From: Cohnella thailandensis
GTDB lineage: Bacteria > Bacillota > Bacilli > Paenibacillales > Paenibacillaceae
Reading direction: 5' to 3'
Length of the DNA: 64,000 nt
NCBI RefSeq assembly: GCF_014212135.1
Contig: NZ_JACJVQ010000016.1
Location: 17,016 to 81,015 of the forward strand
This document shows positions 10,206-18,310 of this stretch, piece by piece; the stretch's first letter is position 1, and each line of letters begins with the position of its first letter. The notes below the pieces were generated by a model. It saw nothing but the letters and a program-made list of their open reading frames with translations, was not told the origin of the DNA and did no database searches. The position numbers and the translations under genes were made by a program.

Positions 10206-11030
10206 ATGCAGCGCGCATTGACCATCCGGCACGAAGGACTGAACCTGGCCGCGACGATTCATTATCCTAGCGGGATTCATCATCATAGCGGCGAGAAAAA
10301 GTGGCCGGTTATCGTCATTACTCATGGCTTCGTAGGCAGCCGCGTCGGGGTGGATCGATTGTTCGTTCTGGCCGCTGCGGAGTTGGCCGATCAGGGCAAT
10401 CTCGTGATCCGCTTCGATTTTGCGGGATGCGGGGAGAGCGACGGAGTGTATGGGGAGCACGGCATCGATTCGATGATCGAGCAGACGAGAACGGTTCTGG
10501 ACTATGCGCTCGCGCTCGATATCGTCGATCCTTGCCGGGTGACGCTGCTCGGGCACAGTCTGGGAGCATCGGTCGCGCTGCTGACGGCGGTGCGAGACCG
10601 CAGGGTTAAGTCCCTTATCCTGTGGGCTCCCGTCGGCTACCCCTTCAACGATATTCTTCGTATCGTGGGACGCAGTACGTACGACGAGGCGGTGACCAAG
10701 GGGTCGTCCGACTATCTGGGCTATGAGCTGAAGCCGCCGTTCTTCGATGCGCTCCTGAAGCACCAGCCTTTCCAAGAGACGCAGAGGTTCCTTGGCGACG
10801 TCCTGCTCGTGCACGGAACGGGAGACGACACCATCCCGGTGGACTACACGTTCCTGCTCGAGAAGACGTTCTGGCTACGGGGTGAGGGTCGCTGCGAGAA
10901 AGTGATCATTTTCCAAGCGGACCATACGTTCTCACGGGGGGAATACAAGAAGGAGCTGTTCAAGGCGACGACCGACTGGATCGCGAGCTACGAGCAGCGC
11001 CAGACCGACTGGCAGCATTGGAGCATTTAA
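10206..11030 (+). CDS. Alpha/beta hydrolase, probable esterase
   Basis: This 274-residue cytoplasmic protein has the alpha/beta hydrolase layout. An oxyanion strand VIVITHGFVGSRVG is near residues 36-50, the nucleophile elbow is GHSLGAS (Ser in GxSxG), an acid is in GTGDDTIPVDYT and a histidine is in ADHTFSRGEY. No signal peptide is visible. It resembles the bacterial serine aminopeptidase/lysophospholipase-like hydrolases; substrate cannot be predicted. It stands alone behind its own promoter, and no terminator stem of quality was seen directly downstream. Confidence 0.85.
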   Translation: MQRALTIRHEGLNLAATIHYPSGIHHHSGEKKWPVIVITHGFVGSRVGVDRLFVLAAAELADQGNLVIRFDFAGCGESDGVYGEHGIDSMIEQTRTVLDYALALDIVDPCRVTLLGHSLGASVALLTAVRDRRVKSLILWAPVGYPFNDILRIVGRSTYDEAVTKGSSDYLGYELKPPFFDALLKHQPFQETQRFLGDVLLVHGTGDDTIPVDYTFLLEKTFWLRGEGRCEKVIIFQADHTFSRGEYKKELFKATTDWIASYEQRQTDWQHWSI

Positions 11031-11080
11031 AGTTTCGCTCGAGCTGGGGGAGCCGACTGGCATGGGGAAGGGCTGCGGCG

Positions 11081-11256
11081 CTTCTCCCGCTCGTTCAGTA
11101 GGATTGGTTGGTGCGTGGATCGTTGTGCTATGTCGCCTCTCCCGTTCGCTCAGGGGCCAAGAAGGGGGCAGTTGGTGGTATACCGCCTCTCACGCTCGTT
11201 CAGTGGGAGCTAAAAGGGGAGCGCCGATCGTTATGTCGCCTCTCCCACTCGCTCAG
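11081..11256 (+). repeat. Imperfect tandem repeat, four units, period 50-55 bp
   Basis: The core CCTCTCCCGTTCGCTCAG or a close variant starts at 11081, 11136, 11186 and 11239. Sequence between cores is only partly conserved. It is G/C-rich and unlike the AT-rich array before purH, but the spacing is similar. Confidence 0.65.
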
Positions 11257-11525
11257 GTACGAAAGCTCTTACCTCGTTTCATATCTTGAAGCCAAATTTG
11301 AGAATTTCCGCTGAAATATGTTTTTGGTTGAATCCTCTTTGCCGAAAAGGAAGCGAATCCGCTATAGAGCGGTACCCCGTCAGGGTATTAATAAACCTCC
11401 ACTCCTCGCGCCATATCTTCGAAAACATGGCGCTTTGACCACCAAACCGAATCGATGGCAGATAAAAGAACGTACGAAGCCAAAAAAAGGAATCGCCACG
11501 CCATAAAACGGGTTGACCGCGATTC

Positions 11526-11656
11526 TTACGGACATACAGTCCGTTAAAAACGTCGAAATGGCCTTTATAAAATGTAACGGACATAGAAAACCCTTAGAAG
11601 GATAAAAGTACCATTTCAAGGCCGTTTCCGAACGCTAACGGACTGTGTGTCCGTTA
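11526..11656. repeat. Cluster of TAACGGAC palindromes
   Basis: TTACGGAC-ATACA-GTCCGTTA (11526-11546) and the perfect TAACGGAC-TGTGT-GTCCGTTA (11636-11656) bracket a copy of TAACGGAC ATAGAAAA CCCTTA at 11575-11596. Inside, GAAATGG and CCATTTC form a further inverted pair. The same motif recurs near 31.2 kb. Confidence 0.65.
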
Positions 11657-11735
11657 CAATTCCAAAGAGCGATAAACCAACGTTTAAGAGTCGCCAGTGT
11701 CCGTTAGCCGATAACGGGCGTGTACCCCGTACCTA

Positions 11736-11900
11736 CAAATCGCCGAGACTAGAGTTACTCCGCTAAAGTGGGTACCCGTACTCTACATTCGCCGAGACTA
11801 GGTTACCTCGTTAATGTGTGGTGCCCTTTACCCTACATTCGCCGAAACCGGAGCAACTCCGTCAAAGTGAGGTACAGCGTGCACCAAATGTGCCGAGACT
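11736..11900 (+). repeat. Imperfect tandem repeat, GCCGAGAC core, period 49-51 bp
   Basis: The core CTACATTCGCCGAGACTA or a variant recurs with GCCGAGAC/GCCGAAAC at 11742, 11791, 11841 and 11892, giving periods of 49, 50 and 51 bp. Each unit also carries a GTACCC/GTGCCC block. The spacing, and less surely the TACATT-G-C core, resemble the array at 24.4 kb. Confidence 0.65.
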
Positions 11901-11910
11901 GAAGACATCG

Positions 11911-11952
11911 AAAAGCCCCTCAAGCTAGCAAAGCTTGAAGGGCTTGTTTTTT
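11911..11952 (-). terminator. Hairpin terminator of the mdxR-GH15 operon
   Basis: AAGCCCCTCAAGCT (11913-11926) pairs with AGCTTGAAGGGCTT (11932-11945) with one mismatch. On the minus strand the stem is followed by TTTTC; on the plus strand by GTTTTTT. It lies against the stop codon of the minus-strand GH15 gene and could work in both directions. Confidence 0.85.
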
Positions 11953-13942
11953 ACATCGCCAGGTCAGCGGACAGCTCGCTCCGGGAACGAGCCTCTGCGA
12001 TCAGATGCACCGTCAGGATGAACATCGCGTGAGACCAGGTGAGCGGGACGACCCAGGCGGTCTCGCCGGTGCTCTTGTCGACCTGCTCGGGCAGCAGGCC
12101 GCTAGGCGTCCGGTGCTGAACCGCCCAGTCCAAGTGCCTCATGGCTTCGTCGAGCTGCCCGTTGCTCGCGCGGTATTGGGCAAGCCATAACGTCGTCAGA
12201 ATCCAAGGGTTGCCGCCGATATAGTTGTCGTTCTCGTAGCGTTTGATCCCGCCGACGCCCGGAACCGTCAGTAAGCGTTCGATGGCGTCCGCGGTACGGA
12301 GCGCCTGAGAATGATTCGGCGGAATAACGGCGAACGGGACGGAAACGCCGAGCAGGCTGATGTCGACGACCGGGTCGAAGGATTGACGGTGGCGCGCGTA
12401 GCCCTTATCGTCGACGGAGCGGGAAACCGCAAAACCGGCGTGCTCGGCTTGCTCAACCTTCCAGGCATCGATCGTTAAGTTGACGCCCCGGTAGAAAGCG
12501 CCGCTTTCTTCGTTCCAGCAGAGGGTGACGAGCTTCTCCGCGATCCGATCGGCAACGGCGTTCCAGCCGTCCCGGAGAGCAATCTCTCCCTTCAGCTCCG
12601 CGAAGGAAGCGGCCGCCTTCAGCCCGGCATAGACCGCGGCGGAAGAATACGTATGCTGGCCGACGCGCTCCTCCCACAGGTCGTGGCTGGCCATTGGGAG
12701 ATCGTTCGATTCGTCGATGGAACGAACGAGGAATTCGGAGCCTTTCTTCACAGCCTCCCATACCAATCCAAGAAACGCCGTCCGGCTCTCGTCCTTCAAT
12801 GCCAGATAGTGCTGATGCATCCCCCACAGAATAGAGGAGCCTTCGTCGATTTGCAGTCCCCAGGACGGCGCGAGCGTGCCGTCGTGATAATGGCGCTGCT
12901 GCCAGGAGCCGTCCGGGTCTTGGGCGGTCAGCGTCCATTCGTAGAAGCGGGTCGACATGTCGATCAGCCCGGCTTTATCGAGAGCCGTCGTGATGAAGGC
13001 GGCGTCGCGTCCCCAGCAGTAGGCATACCCGCCGCAGCGGGAGAAATATTCGTCGAATTCCGGAGCCGCGATAATGCTTCCCGTCTGCTCGTCGGTCATC
13101 AGCTTCATCGCCAGCAAGGAGCGCTCGTATAGCTCGTTCAGGTCCGGACGATCGATAGGACAGGCGGCTACGGAGTCGAGGTATCCGCTCCAATAGTCGA
13201 CCGTACGGGCCCGAAGCTCGGCGGCGCCTGCCGATTTGGCCGTTGCCAGCGCCGATAGCGACTCCTCTTGGCGACGTCCGGCAGCCAGATAAACGGTCAT
13301 GCGGGCGGTATCGCCCGGAGCCAAGTCCGGGAAGGACCACTCCATCGCGCCTTCGGGAGACATCTGGATCCGATCCCCGTTGAGGCCTCCCGAATGGGCC
13401 GCCTCCCAGGCATATCCGGATTGATACTTAGTGCATACGTTTGCACCCGAGACCGCAAAAGAATAGTCATGACGGAAATGAACCAAGGCATCCGAAGGCG
13501 AAACGAACTGCGTCGTATGGTAAAACGGATTCTCCGAGGCTTGAATCGACGTGTAGAAGAAGAACGAGAAGGAGCGGTTCTCGTTGCCGGTGTTGGTGAA
13601 CCGGTAGTCGAACACGAGAACGTCTTGGCCGGGAACGGCGTAAAGCTCGGAACGAACGCCGATCGGATAGTTCGGCGAAGCGGCCTCCACCGCGAATATA
13701 TTCGTTCGCGGAACGTAGGAGGAGCGATGGCTCCAGCCGTCGTCCGTGCCGTCGAACCAGGTCGTGCGCTCGGCGCCTGCCATGCGGATGCCGCCGCGAA
13801 TCGAATCCGCATGCTGCGGAATGTCGACGTGCGGCCACCAGAGACGGACGAGCCTGCCCGTCTTAAGAACGGATGCGAGATAACGCGAGTTGCCGATAAC
13901 GGCATCGATCAGATAAGGTTTCTTGTCCAGGTAGGAGGACAT
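11951..13942 (-). CDS. GH15-like glucoamylase, intracellular
   Basis: The 663-residue product has an N-terminal beta-sandwich-like region (about 1-260) and a GH15 (alpha/alpha)6-barrel region. Barrel motifs are YCWGRDAAF (near 308-316), GSWQQRHYHDG, and the acid-bearing DLWEE (421-425); the base is probably the Glu of LLPEQVD near the C-terminus. These enzymes release glucose from the non-reducing end of alpha-glucans. No signal peptide is present, so it should act on imported maltodextrins. ATG 13942 (MSSYLDKK) was chosen because GGAG lies 9 bp upstream and upstream codons overlap the regulator gene. It begins 5 bp after the stop of the LacI regulator, so the two form an operon. Confidence 0.88.
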   Translation of the reverse strand: MSSYLDKKPYLIDAVIGNSRYLASVLKTGRLVRLWWPHVDIPQHADSIRGGIRMAGAERTTWFDGTDDGWSHRSSYVPRTNIFAVEAASPNYPIGVRSELYAVPGQDVLVFDYRFTNTGNENRSFSFFFYTSIQASENPFYHTTQFVSPSDALVHFRHDYSFAVSGANVCTKYQSGYAWEAAHSGGLNGDRIQMSPEGAMEWSFPDLAPGDTARMTVYLAAGRRQEESLSALATAKSAGAAELRARTVDYWSGYLDSVAACPIDRPDLNELYERSLLAMKLMTDEQTGSIIAAPEFDEYFSRCGGYAYCWGRDAAFITTALDKAGLIDMSTRFYEWTLTAQDPDGSWQQRHYHDGTLAPSWGLQIDEGSSILWGMHQHYLALKDESRTAFLGLVWEAVKKGSEFLVRSIDESNDLPMASHDLWEERVGQHTYSSAAVYAGLKAAASFAELKGEIALRDGWNAVADRIAEKLVTLCWNEESGAFYRGVNLTIDAWKVEQAEHAGFAVSRSVDDKGYARHRQSFDPVVDISLLGVSVPFAVIPPNHSQALRTADAIERLLTVPGVGGIKRYENDNYIGGNPWILTTLWLAQYRASNGQLDEAMRHLDWAVQHRTPSGLLPEQVDKSTGETAWVVPLTWSHAMFILTVHLIAEARSRSELSADLAM

Positions 13943-13947
13943 GGGCT

Positions 13948-14979
13948 TCAACTCCGTTTGTTTTTTTGGTTGAGGGAGGATTCGCGCACGATCAGGCGAT
14001 GCGGCACGATGACGCACGTCTGCTGCGGTTTGTCTCCTTGGATATGCCGGATCAATTGCTGGGAGGCCATATAGCCCAGCTGATAGATTCCGATGTCGAT
14101 GCTGCTTAGAGGCGGCGTGGACAGCTCGGCCAGCGCGATATTGTTGAAGCTGACGAGGCTGAGGTCCTCGGGAACCTTAAAGCCCAATTCGTTCAAGCCG
14201 CGCAGCACCCCGAACGTGACCAAGTCGTCCACGACGACGAGAGCGGTCGGCCGCTCGGGCAGGTTCATGAAGAAGGACATCGCCCGGTAGCCGCTCTCCT
14301 GAAGGAATTCGCCCTCGACGATCCACTCCGGCTGCACGCGCAAGCCGCTTAAATCCATCGCTTTCCGGAAGCCTTCCAGCCGATCCACGGATACCGTCAG
14401 GTTCGGCGGGCCGCTGACGAAGCCGATGCGCTCGTGTCCTTGAGAGATCAGATGCTGGGTCGCGTCGAACGCCGCCTGCACGTTATCGTTGTCCACGCAC
14501 AGAATGTCGTCGTCCTCCCGGTTGTGGCCGATAAGGATGAACGGGAACGCTTCTTTTTTCAGAAATTCGATGATCGGGTCGTTCTTGCGGGACTGCAGCA
14601 GAATGATTCCGTCCACGCGGCGGCCCTTCACGAGGCGAGTGACCGCCTCCAGCTCCCCTTGCTCCGAGTTGCCGGTCGTCATGAGCAGATCATAACCGTT
14701 GCGCGAGGCTTGCGTCGTTATCCCTCGGATGTTCTCGGCGAAAAACTGGTTCTGGAACAGCTCCTCCGCGGGTCGCGGAAGGATCATCCCTAGCGTGTAT
14801 GTTTTATTGGAGACGAGACTTCTTGCCATGATATTGGAGTGGTAGCCCAGCTCTTCCATGATCTCTTTGACCTTCTTCGTCGTCTCCCGGCTGATCCGCG
14901 GATGATTCGACAGGACGCGGGAGACGGTGGACGGCGAAACTCCGGCTTTCTTGGCGACGTCTTTGATGGTAACGGACAT
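13948..14979 (-). CDS. mdxR: LacI-family maltodextrin regulator, MdxR/MalR-like
   Basis: This 343-residue repressor has an N-terminal LacI helix-turn-helix (TIKDVAKKAGVSPSTVSRVL, residues 4-23) and hinge helix (IMARSLVSNKT), then a periplasmic-binding-protein-like sensor domain. It lies directly upstream of the GH15 gene and divergent from the mdxEFG operon, with TGCAAACG-type palindromes in the shared 556-bp gap. This context, rather than detailed specificity residues, supports control of maltodextrin genes. AGGTACCT-type sequence precedes the ATG. The symbol follows the B. subtilis neighbour of mdxEFG and is tentative. Confidence 0.82.
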   Translation of the reverse strand: MSVTIKDVAKKAGVSPSTVSRVLSNHPRISRETTKKVKEIMEELGYHSNIMARSLVSNKTYTLGMILPRPAEELFQNQFFAENIRGITTQASRNGYDLLMTTGNSEQGELEAVTRLVKGRRVDGIILLQSRKNDPIIEFLKKEAFPFILIGHNREDDDILCVDNDNVQAAFDATQHLISQGHERIGFVSGPPNLTVSVDRLEGFRKAMDLSGLRVQPEWIVEGEFLQESGYRAMSFFMNLPERPTALVVVDDLVTFGVLRGLNELGFKVPEDLSLVSFNNIALAELSTPPLSSIDIGIYQLGYMASQQLIRHIQGDKPQQTCVIVPHRLIVRESSLNQKNKRS

Positions 14980-14999
14980 AAGGTACCTCCATGCAACAG

Positions 15000-15013
15000 T
15001 GCAATCGTTTGAA
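15000..15013. promoter_or_regulatory. Probable LacI-type operator in front of mdxR
   Basis: TGCAATCGTTTGAA is a degenerate palindrome centred on CG, lying 20 bp upstream of the mdxR start codon. It resembles the two stronger sites near mdxE, suggesting autoregulation. A weaker cre-like sequence, TGTAAACGGTACCT, is at 15057-15070. Confidence 0.5.
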
Positions 15014-15228
15014 CGAGAGCTGCGAATACCTTCATGTTACATGAACGTAAAAGCGTTGTAAACGGTACCTAAAGGGCCTCTGGATGCCAAAAGAAGGAGA
15101 AAACCGAAGCAGCGGCGACTATTTATAATAGTAAGGAAAGGAAATTCCATTTTTTGATTTGCTAAGGAAATCGAAGAAAAGAAGAGAAATCGGAAGATAG
15201 CCCTCTTGAAATATAAGAAAAATGTTTG

Positions 15229-15244
15229 TGCAAACGTTTTTGCA
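15229..15244. promoter_or_regulatory. LacI-type operator overlapping the mdxE promoter
   Basis: TGCAAACGTTTTTGCA is an inverted repeat of the LacI/MalR type. Its right half provides the TTTGCA that can serve as -35 element, so a bound repressor would block RNA polymerase. Confidence 0.65.
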
Positions 15245-15266
15245 ACGCAGGCAAATGATGTATAGT
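15239..15266 (+). promoter_or_regulatory. Candidate mdxE promoter
   Basis: TTTGCA (15239-15244), a 16-bp spacer, and TATAGT (15261-15266) form a fair sigma-A promoter. It would give a leader of about 260 nt before the mdxE start at 15536. Confidence 0.55.
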
Positions 15267-15279
15267 GAAGATGCGAGTA

Positions 15280-15292
15280 TGAAGCGCTTTCA
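15280..15292. promoter_or_regulatory. Candidate catabolite-responsive element (cre)
   Basis: TGAAGCGCTTTCA is one base shorter than the ideal TGAAAGCGCTTTCA. It sits just downstream of the inferred transcription start, a common repressive CcpA position. The missing base lowers confidence. Confidence 0.5.
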
Positions 15293-15377
15293 CCTATTTG
15301 TAAGCGATTAATCTCGTGAATGAAGCCGAGACAAGGATAAGATTTGTCCACTTTCTCGGCTAAACTCGGCAGGTTAA

Positions 15378-15391
15378 TACAAACGTTTGCA
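15378..15391. promoter_or_regulatory. LacI-type operator in the mdxE leader
   Basis: TACAAACGTTTGCA is a nearly perfect 14-bp palindrome about 150 bp downstream of the first operator; two sites at this distance could support repressor looping. Confidence 0.65.
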
Positions 15392-15416
15392 CAAGCTGAG
15401 TCGATCAGATGCCGAA

Positions 15417-15484
15417 CAAGACTCAAGCAAGACTCGAACAAGACTCAAGCGAGACTCGAACAAGACTCAAGCGCGACCCGAATC
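15417..15484 (+). repeat. Short tandem repeats in the mdxE leader
   Basis: An 11-mer pattern CAAGACTCRAR is repeated about six times. It alternates ACAAGACTCAAG and CAAGACTCGA, giving a composite unit of 22 nt three times over, with decay in the last copy. It is transcribed leader and has no start codon or ribosome binding site of its own. Confidence 0.75.
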
Positions 15485-15535
15485 GAGGAACCAATCCAGA
15501 CAACGATCAAGACGAATGAGAGGGGAAAAGAAAAA

Positions 15536-16870
15536 GTGAAAATCAACAAAACGCTTTCCATGATCGCGGCGTTGACCCTGATGGCCGGATCGCTGGCCGC
15601 GTGCGGCGGCAACAACAACGGCAACAACACGGCATCTCCGGAAGCCTCCGGCTCCGAGCCGGCGGCAACGGAGTCCCCATCCGCATCCGCGTCCGCCCCG
15701 GCTTCCGGGGAAGCGGGCTCCGACGAGCTTGCGCCGGAAGAAGGCGCGTCCCTCGTCGTGTGGGAAACGAAGGAAATGATCCCCCGCATGGAGGCGATCG
15801 GCAAGGAATTCACCGCGCAGTACGGAATCCCGGTCAAGGTCGAGGAAGTCAGCGAAGCCGACCAGATCAACAAGCTTATCAACGACGGTCCTGCCGGAAT
15901 CGGGCCGGACATCGTCATCTATCCTCACGATAACCTCGGCAAAGCGGTAGCGGCCGGCTTGATTCTTCCGAACGACTTCTTCGAGGAGGAGACCAAGGCG
16001 GAGAACTCGGAGGCTTCGATCGCGGCGTTCACGTTCGACGGGGTGCTCTACGGCTATCCGCGTTCCGTCGAGACCTATGCGATGTTCTACAACAAGGACC
16101 TCGTTCAGACGCCGGCCAAGTCGTACGACGAAATCCTCGAATTCGCGAAGACCTTCAACGATACGCAGAACGGCAAGTACACCTTCCTCTTCGAACAGAA
16201 CTTCTATTACCAGTATTCGTTCCTTGCCACTCCGGGCGGCTATGTGTACGGCAACGGGGGCGTGGACAAGAACGATATCGGTTTGAACAACGAAGCGGCG
16301 ATTACCGGCGCGAAGATGTATCAGAAGCTCAAAGAGATCATCCCGATGAAGACGGCCGACGCGACGTTCGACGTCAAGAAGGGCTTGTTCTTAAGCGGCA
16401 AGCTGGCCTACGACGTCAACGGTCCGTGGGCGATCGCGGAATACAAGAAGTCGGGAGTCAACTTCGGCATCGCTCCGCTGCCGTCGATCGACGGCAAGCC
16501 GAACGTCAGCTTCTCCGGCGTCAAGGGCTTCTCGGTCAGCGCCTTCTCGCAATATCCGAACGCGTCGAAGCTGTTCGTCCGCTTCGCGACGTCGAAGGAT
16601 CAGCAGCTCAAGGACTTCCAAGAGCTCGGCACGCTGCCTTCCAATAAGGAAGCGGCCGCGGATCCGACGGTAACGGCCGATCCGCTGCTGGTCGGCATCC
16701 TCGAGCAATTCGCGAACTCCACCCCGATGCCGGCGATTCCGGAGATGGGCAACGTATGGACGCCTGCCCAATCGGCGATGGCCGACATCTGGGACAACAA
16801 CAAGGATCCGAAGGAAGCGCTGGATAACGCCGTCAAGCAAATCCAAGACGCGAACTCCGCGACCCAGTAA
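15536..16870 (+). CDS. mdxE: Maltodextrin ABC transporter substrate-binding lipoprotein
   Basis: This 444-residue protein starts at GTG 15536 behind AGGGGAAAAG. The N-terminus has a lysine-containing head, a hydrophobic stretch and the lipobox LAAC at residues 20-23, so it should be lipid-anchored outside the membrane. A Ser/Ala/Pro-rich linker follows (about residues 30-60), then an extracellular solute-binding family 1 (MalE-like) fold, with VWETKEMIPRME near its start and GKLAYDVNGPWA later. It captures maltodextrins for the permeases encoded next. The longer in-frame opening from 15344 would put the lipobox deep inside the protein and was rejected. Confidence 0.9.
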   Translation: MKINKTLSMIAALTLMAGSLAACGGNNNGNNTASPEASGSEPAATESPSASASAPASGEAGSDELAPEEGASLVVWETKEMIPRMEAIGKEFTAQYGIPVKVEEVSEADQINKLINDGPAGIGPDIVIYPHDNLGKAVAAGLILPNDFFEEETKAENSEASIAAFTFDGVLYGYPRSVETYAMFYNKDLVQTPAKSYDEILEFAKTFNDTQNGKYTFLFEQNFYYQYSFLATPGGYVYGNGGVDKNDIGLNNEAAITGAKMYQKLKEIIPMKTADATFDVKKGLFLSGKLAYDVNGPWAIAEYKKSGVNFGIAPLPSIDGKPNVSFSGVKGFSVSAFSQYPNASKLFVRFATSKDQQLKDFQELGTLPSNKEAAADPTVTADPLLVGILEQFANSTPMPAIPEMGNVWTPAQSAMADIWDNNKDPKEALDNAVKQIQDANSATQ

Positions 16871-16881
16871 CGGATATCGAA

Positions 16882-16926
16882 GGACGAGGGGCGCTTACCC
16901 GCAAGGCAGGTGCCCCTCCTCCGTTT
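16882..16926 (+). terminator. Intercistronic hairpin between mdxE and mdxF
   Basis: GAGGGGC (16886-16892) pairs with GCCCCTC (16912-16918), with little T tract afterwards; a second small hairpin ACGCC-GAA-GGCGT lies further on. Such structures commonly let the binding protein be made in excess over the permeases by stabilising or partly terminating the transcript. Confidence 0.6.
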
Positions 16927-16996
16927 ATGATACGCCTTTCTACTTGGACGCCGAAGGCGTTATTGCAAGTTTGGCAGGAATGGGGAGGTTCCGAAT

Positions 16997-18310
16997 ATGC
17001 AGCGCAAGAGCATTCTAGCGGCCATACTGTCGCTCATCGCCCCGGGGCTTGGGCAACTCTATAACAAACAATGGATCAAGGGACTGATCTTCCTGGCCAT
17101 CGACGCGCTCGGCATCTGGTATTTCGCCGGGCATCTCTATCGGGCGGTCTGGGGAATCGTTACTTTAGGTGAGAAGAAACAGCAGCTCGTAAAGGTAGGC
17201 AAGGTTTACAAAAACGTACCTGGAGACCACTCCATCCAATTGCTCGTCGAAGGCTTGATCATCCTCATTATCTTTTTTATTTTCGTATGGCTCTATGTTC
17301 TCGTCGTTCGCGATGCCTATAAAACCGGCTTGATTAGGGAAAAAGGCGGCAAGATCGCCCGATTCTCCCAATCGGTGAACGCCTTGTTCGAGAAGAACTT
17401 CCCGATTACGATGCTGACGATCCCCGCGATCGGAATCCTGTTTCTGACCGTTCTGCCGATTCTGTTCGGCGTTCTCATAGCGTTCACGAACTACTCCGGC
17501 CCTTCGCACGTGCCGCCGAAATCTCTCGTCGACTGGGTCGGCTTCAAGACGTTCGTAGATCTGCTCACGCTCAAAACCTGGAGCCATACGTTCTGGAACG
17601 TGCTGCTCTGGACGATCGAGTGGGCGGTGCTCTCTACGGTAACCTGTTACTTCGGCGGGCTGCTCGTCGCCCTGCTCATCCAACAGAAGGGCATTCGTTT
17701 CAAGAAACTATGGCGGACGATTCTGCTGCTGCCGTTCGCGATCCCGTTCCTGTGCTCCGCTCTCATCATGAACAACCTGTTCAACGGAGAGTTCGGTCCG
17801 ATCAACCAGTACCTGGGCTACTTCGGCATCCCGAAGATCGGCTGGCTGTCCGACCCGAGCTGGGCGAAGCTGACGGTCGTGCTCGTCAACGCCTGGTACG
17901 GAATACCGGTCACGATGCTGCTTATGCTGGGCGTCCTCACGACGATCCCGCGGGATTTGTACGAAGCGGCCGACGTCGACGGGGCGACGGCTTTCCAGAA
18001 GTTCCGGAGCATCACGCTGCCGCGAATTCTATTTATCACCTCTCCGGTGCTGATCACGAACTTTGCCGGCAATATCAATAACTTCAACGCCATCTACCTG
18101 CTTACGGGCGGAGGACCGATGACCGGGGAATACCAGTTCGCGGGCCACACCGACCTGCTCGTCACGTGGCTGTTCGGCCTAACGTACGCCAACAACAAGT
18201 TCAACTTCGCTTCCGCCATCGGGATCATCGTCTTCCTGATGATCGCGACCGTGTCGATCCTCAGCTACCGGCAGACGAAATCGTTCAAAGAGGAGGATCT
18301 CGTCCAATGA
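16997..18310 (+). CDS. mdxF: Maltodextrin ABC transporter permease, MalF-type
   Basis: This 437-residue membrane protein matches the length of B. subtilis MdxF. An N-terminal extension of about 130 residues carries its own membrane segments, starting SILAAILSLIAPGLGQLYNK. The binding-protein-dependent transport domain follows, with the EAA-loop motif EAADVDGATAFQKFRSITLP that contacts the ATPase. No ATPase gene is in this operon, so it presumably uses a shared MsmX-type ATPase encoded elsewhere (inference from the family). The ATG has GGGGAGG upstream. Confidence 0.92.
   Translation: MQRKSILAAILSLIAPGLGQLYNKQWIKGLIFLAIDALGIWYFAGHLYRAVWGIVTLGEKKQQLVKVGKVYKNVPGDHSIQLLVEGLIILIIFFIFVWLYVLVVRDAYKTGLIREKGGKIARFSQSVNALFEKNFPITMLTIPAIGILFLTVLPILFGVLIAFTNYSGPSHVPPKSLVDWVGFKTFVDLLTLKTWSHTFWNVLLWTIEWAVLSTVTCYFGGLLVALLIQQKGIRFKKLWRTILLLPFAIPFLCSALIMNNLFNGEFGPINQYLGYFGIPKIGWLSDPSWAKLTVVLVNAWYGIPVTMLLMLGVLTTIPRDLYEAADVDGATAFQKFRSITLPRILFITSPVLITNFAGNINNFNAIYLLTGGGPMTGEYQFAGHTDLLVTWLFGLTYANNKFNFASAIGIIVFLMIATVSILSYRQTKSFKEEDLVQ

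Larger units (their letters stand above)
11031..11910. other. Noncoding intergenic region of about 0.9 kb filled with repeats
   Basis: No convincing gene is present between the hydrolase and the GH15 gene. Short open frames here lack ribosome binding sites and run through repeated DNA. The stretch holds an array of a CTCTCCC(G)TTCGCTCAG-like block, a group of TAACGGAC/GTCCGTTA palindromes, and a second array with a GCCGAGAC-containing core; these are listed separately. Confidence 0.75.

Noticed and set aside
11062..11619. Several short frames between the hydrolase and the GH15 gene
   Set aside because: They run through repeats, lack ribosome binding sites and have no family signature.
15344..15535. 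Upstream extension of mdxE
   Set aside because: It would bury the lipobox about 85 residues inside the protein and covers the operator and short repeats.
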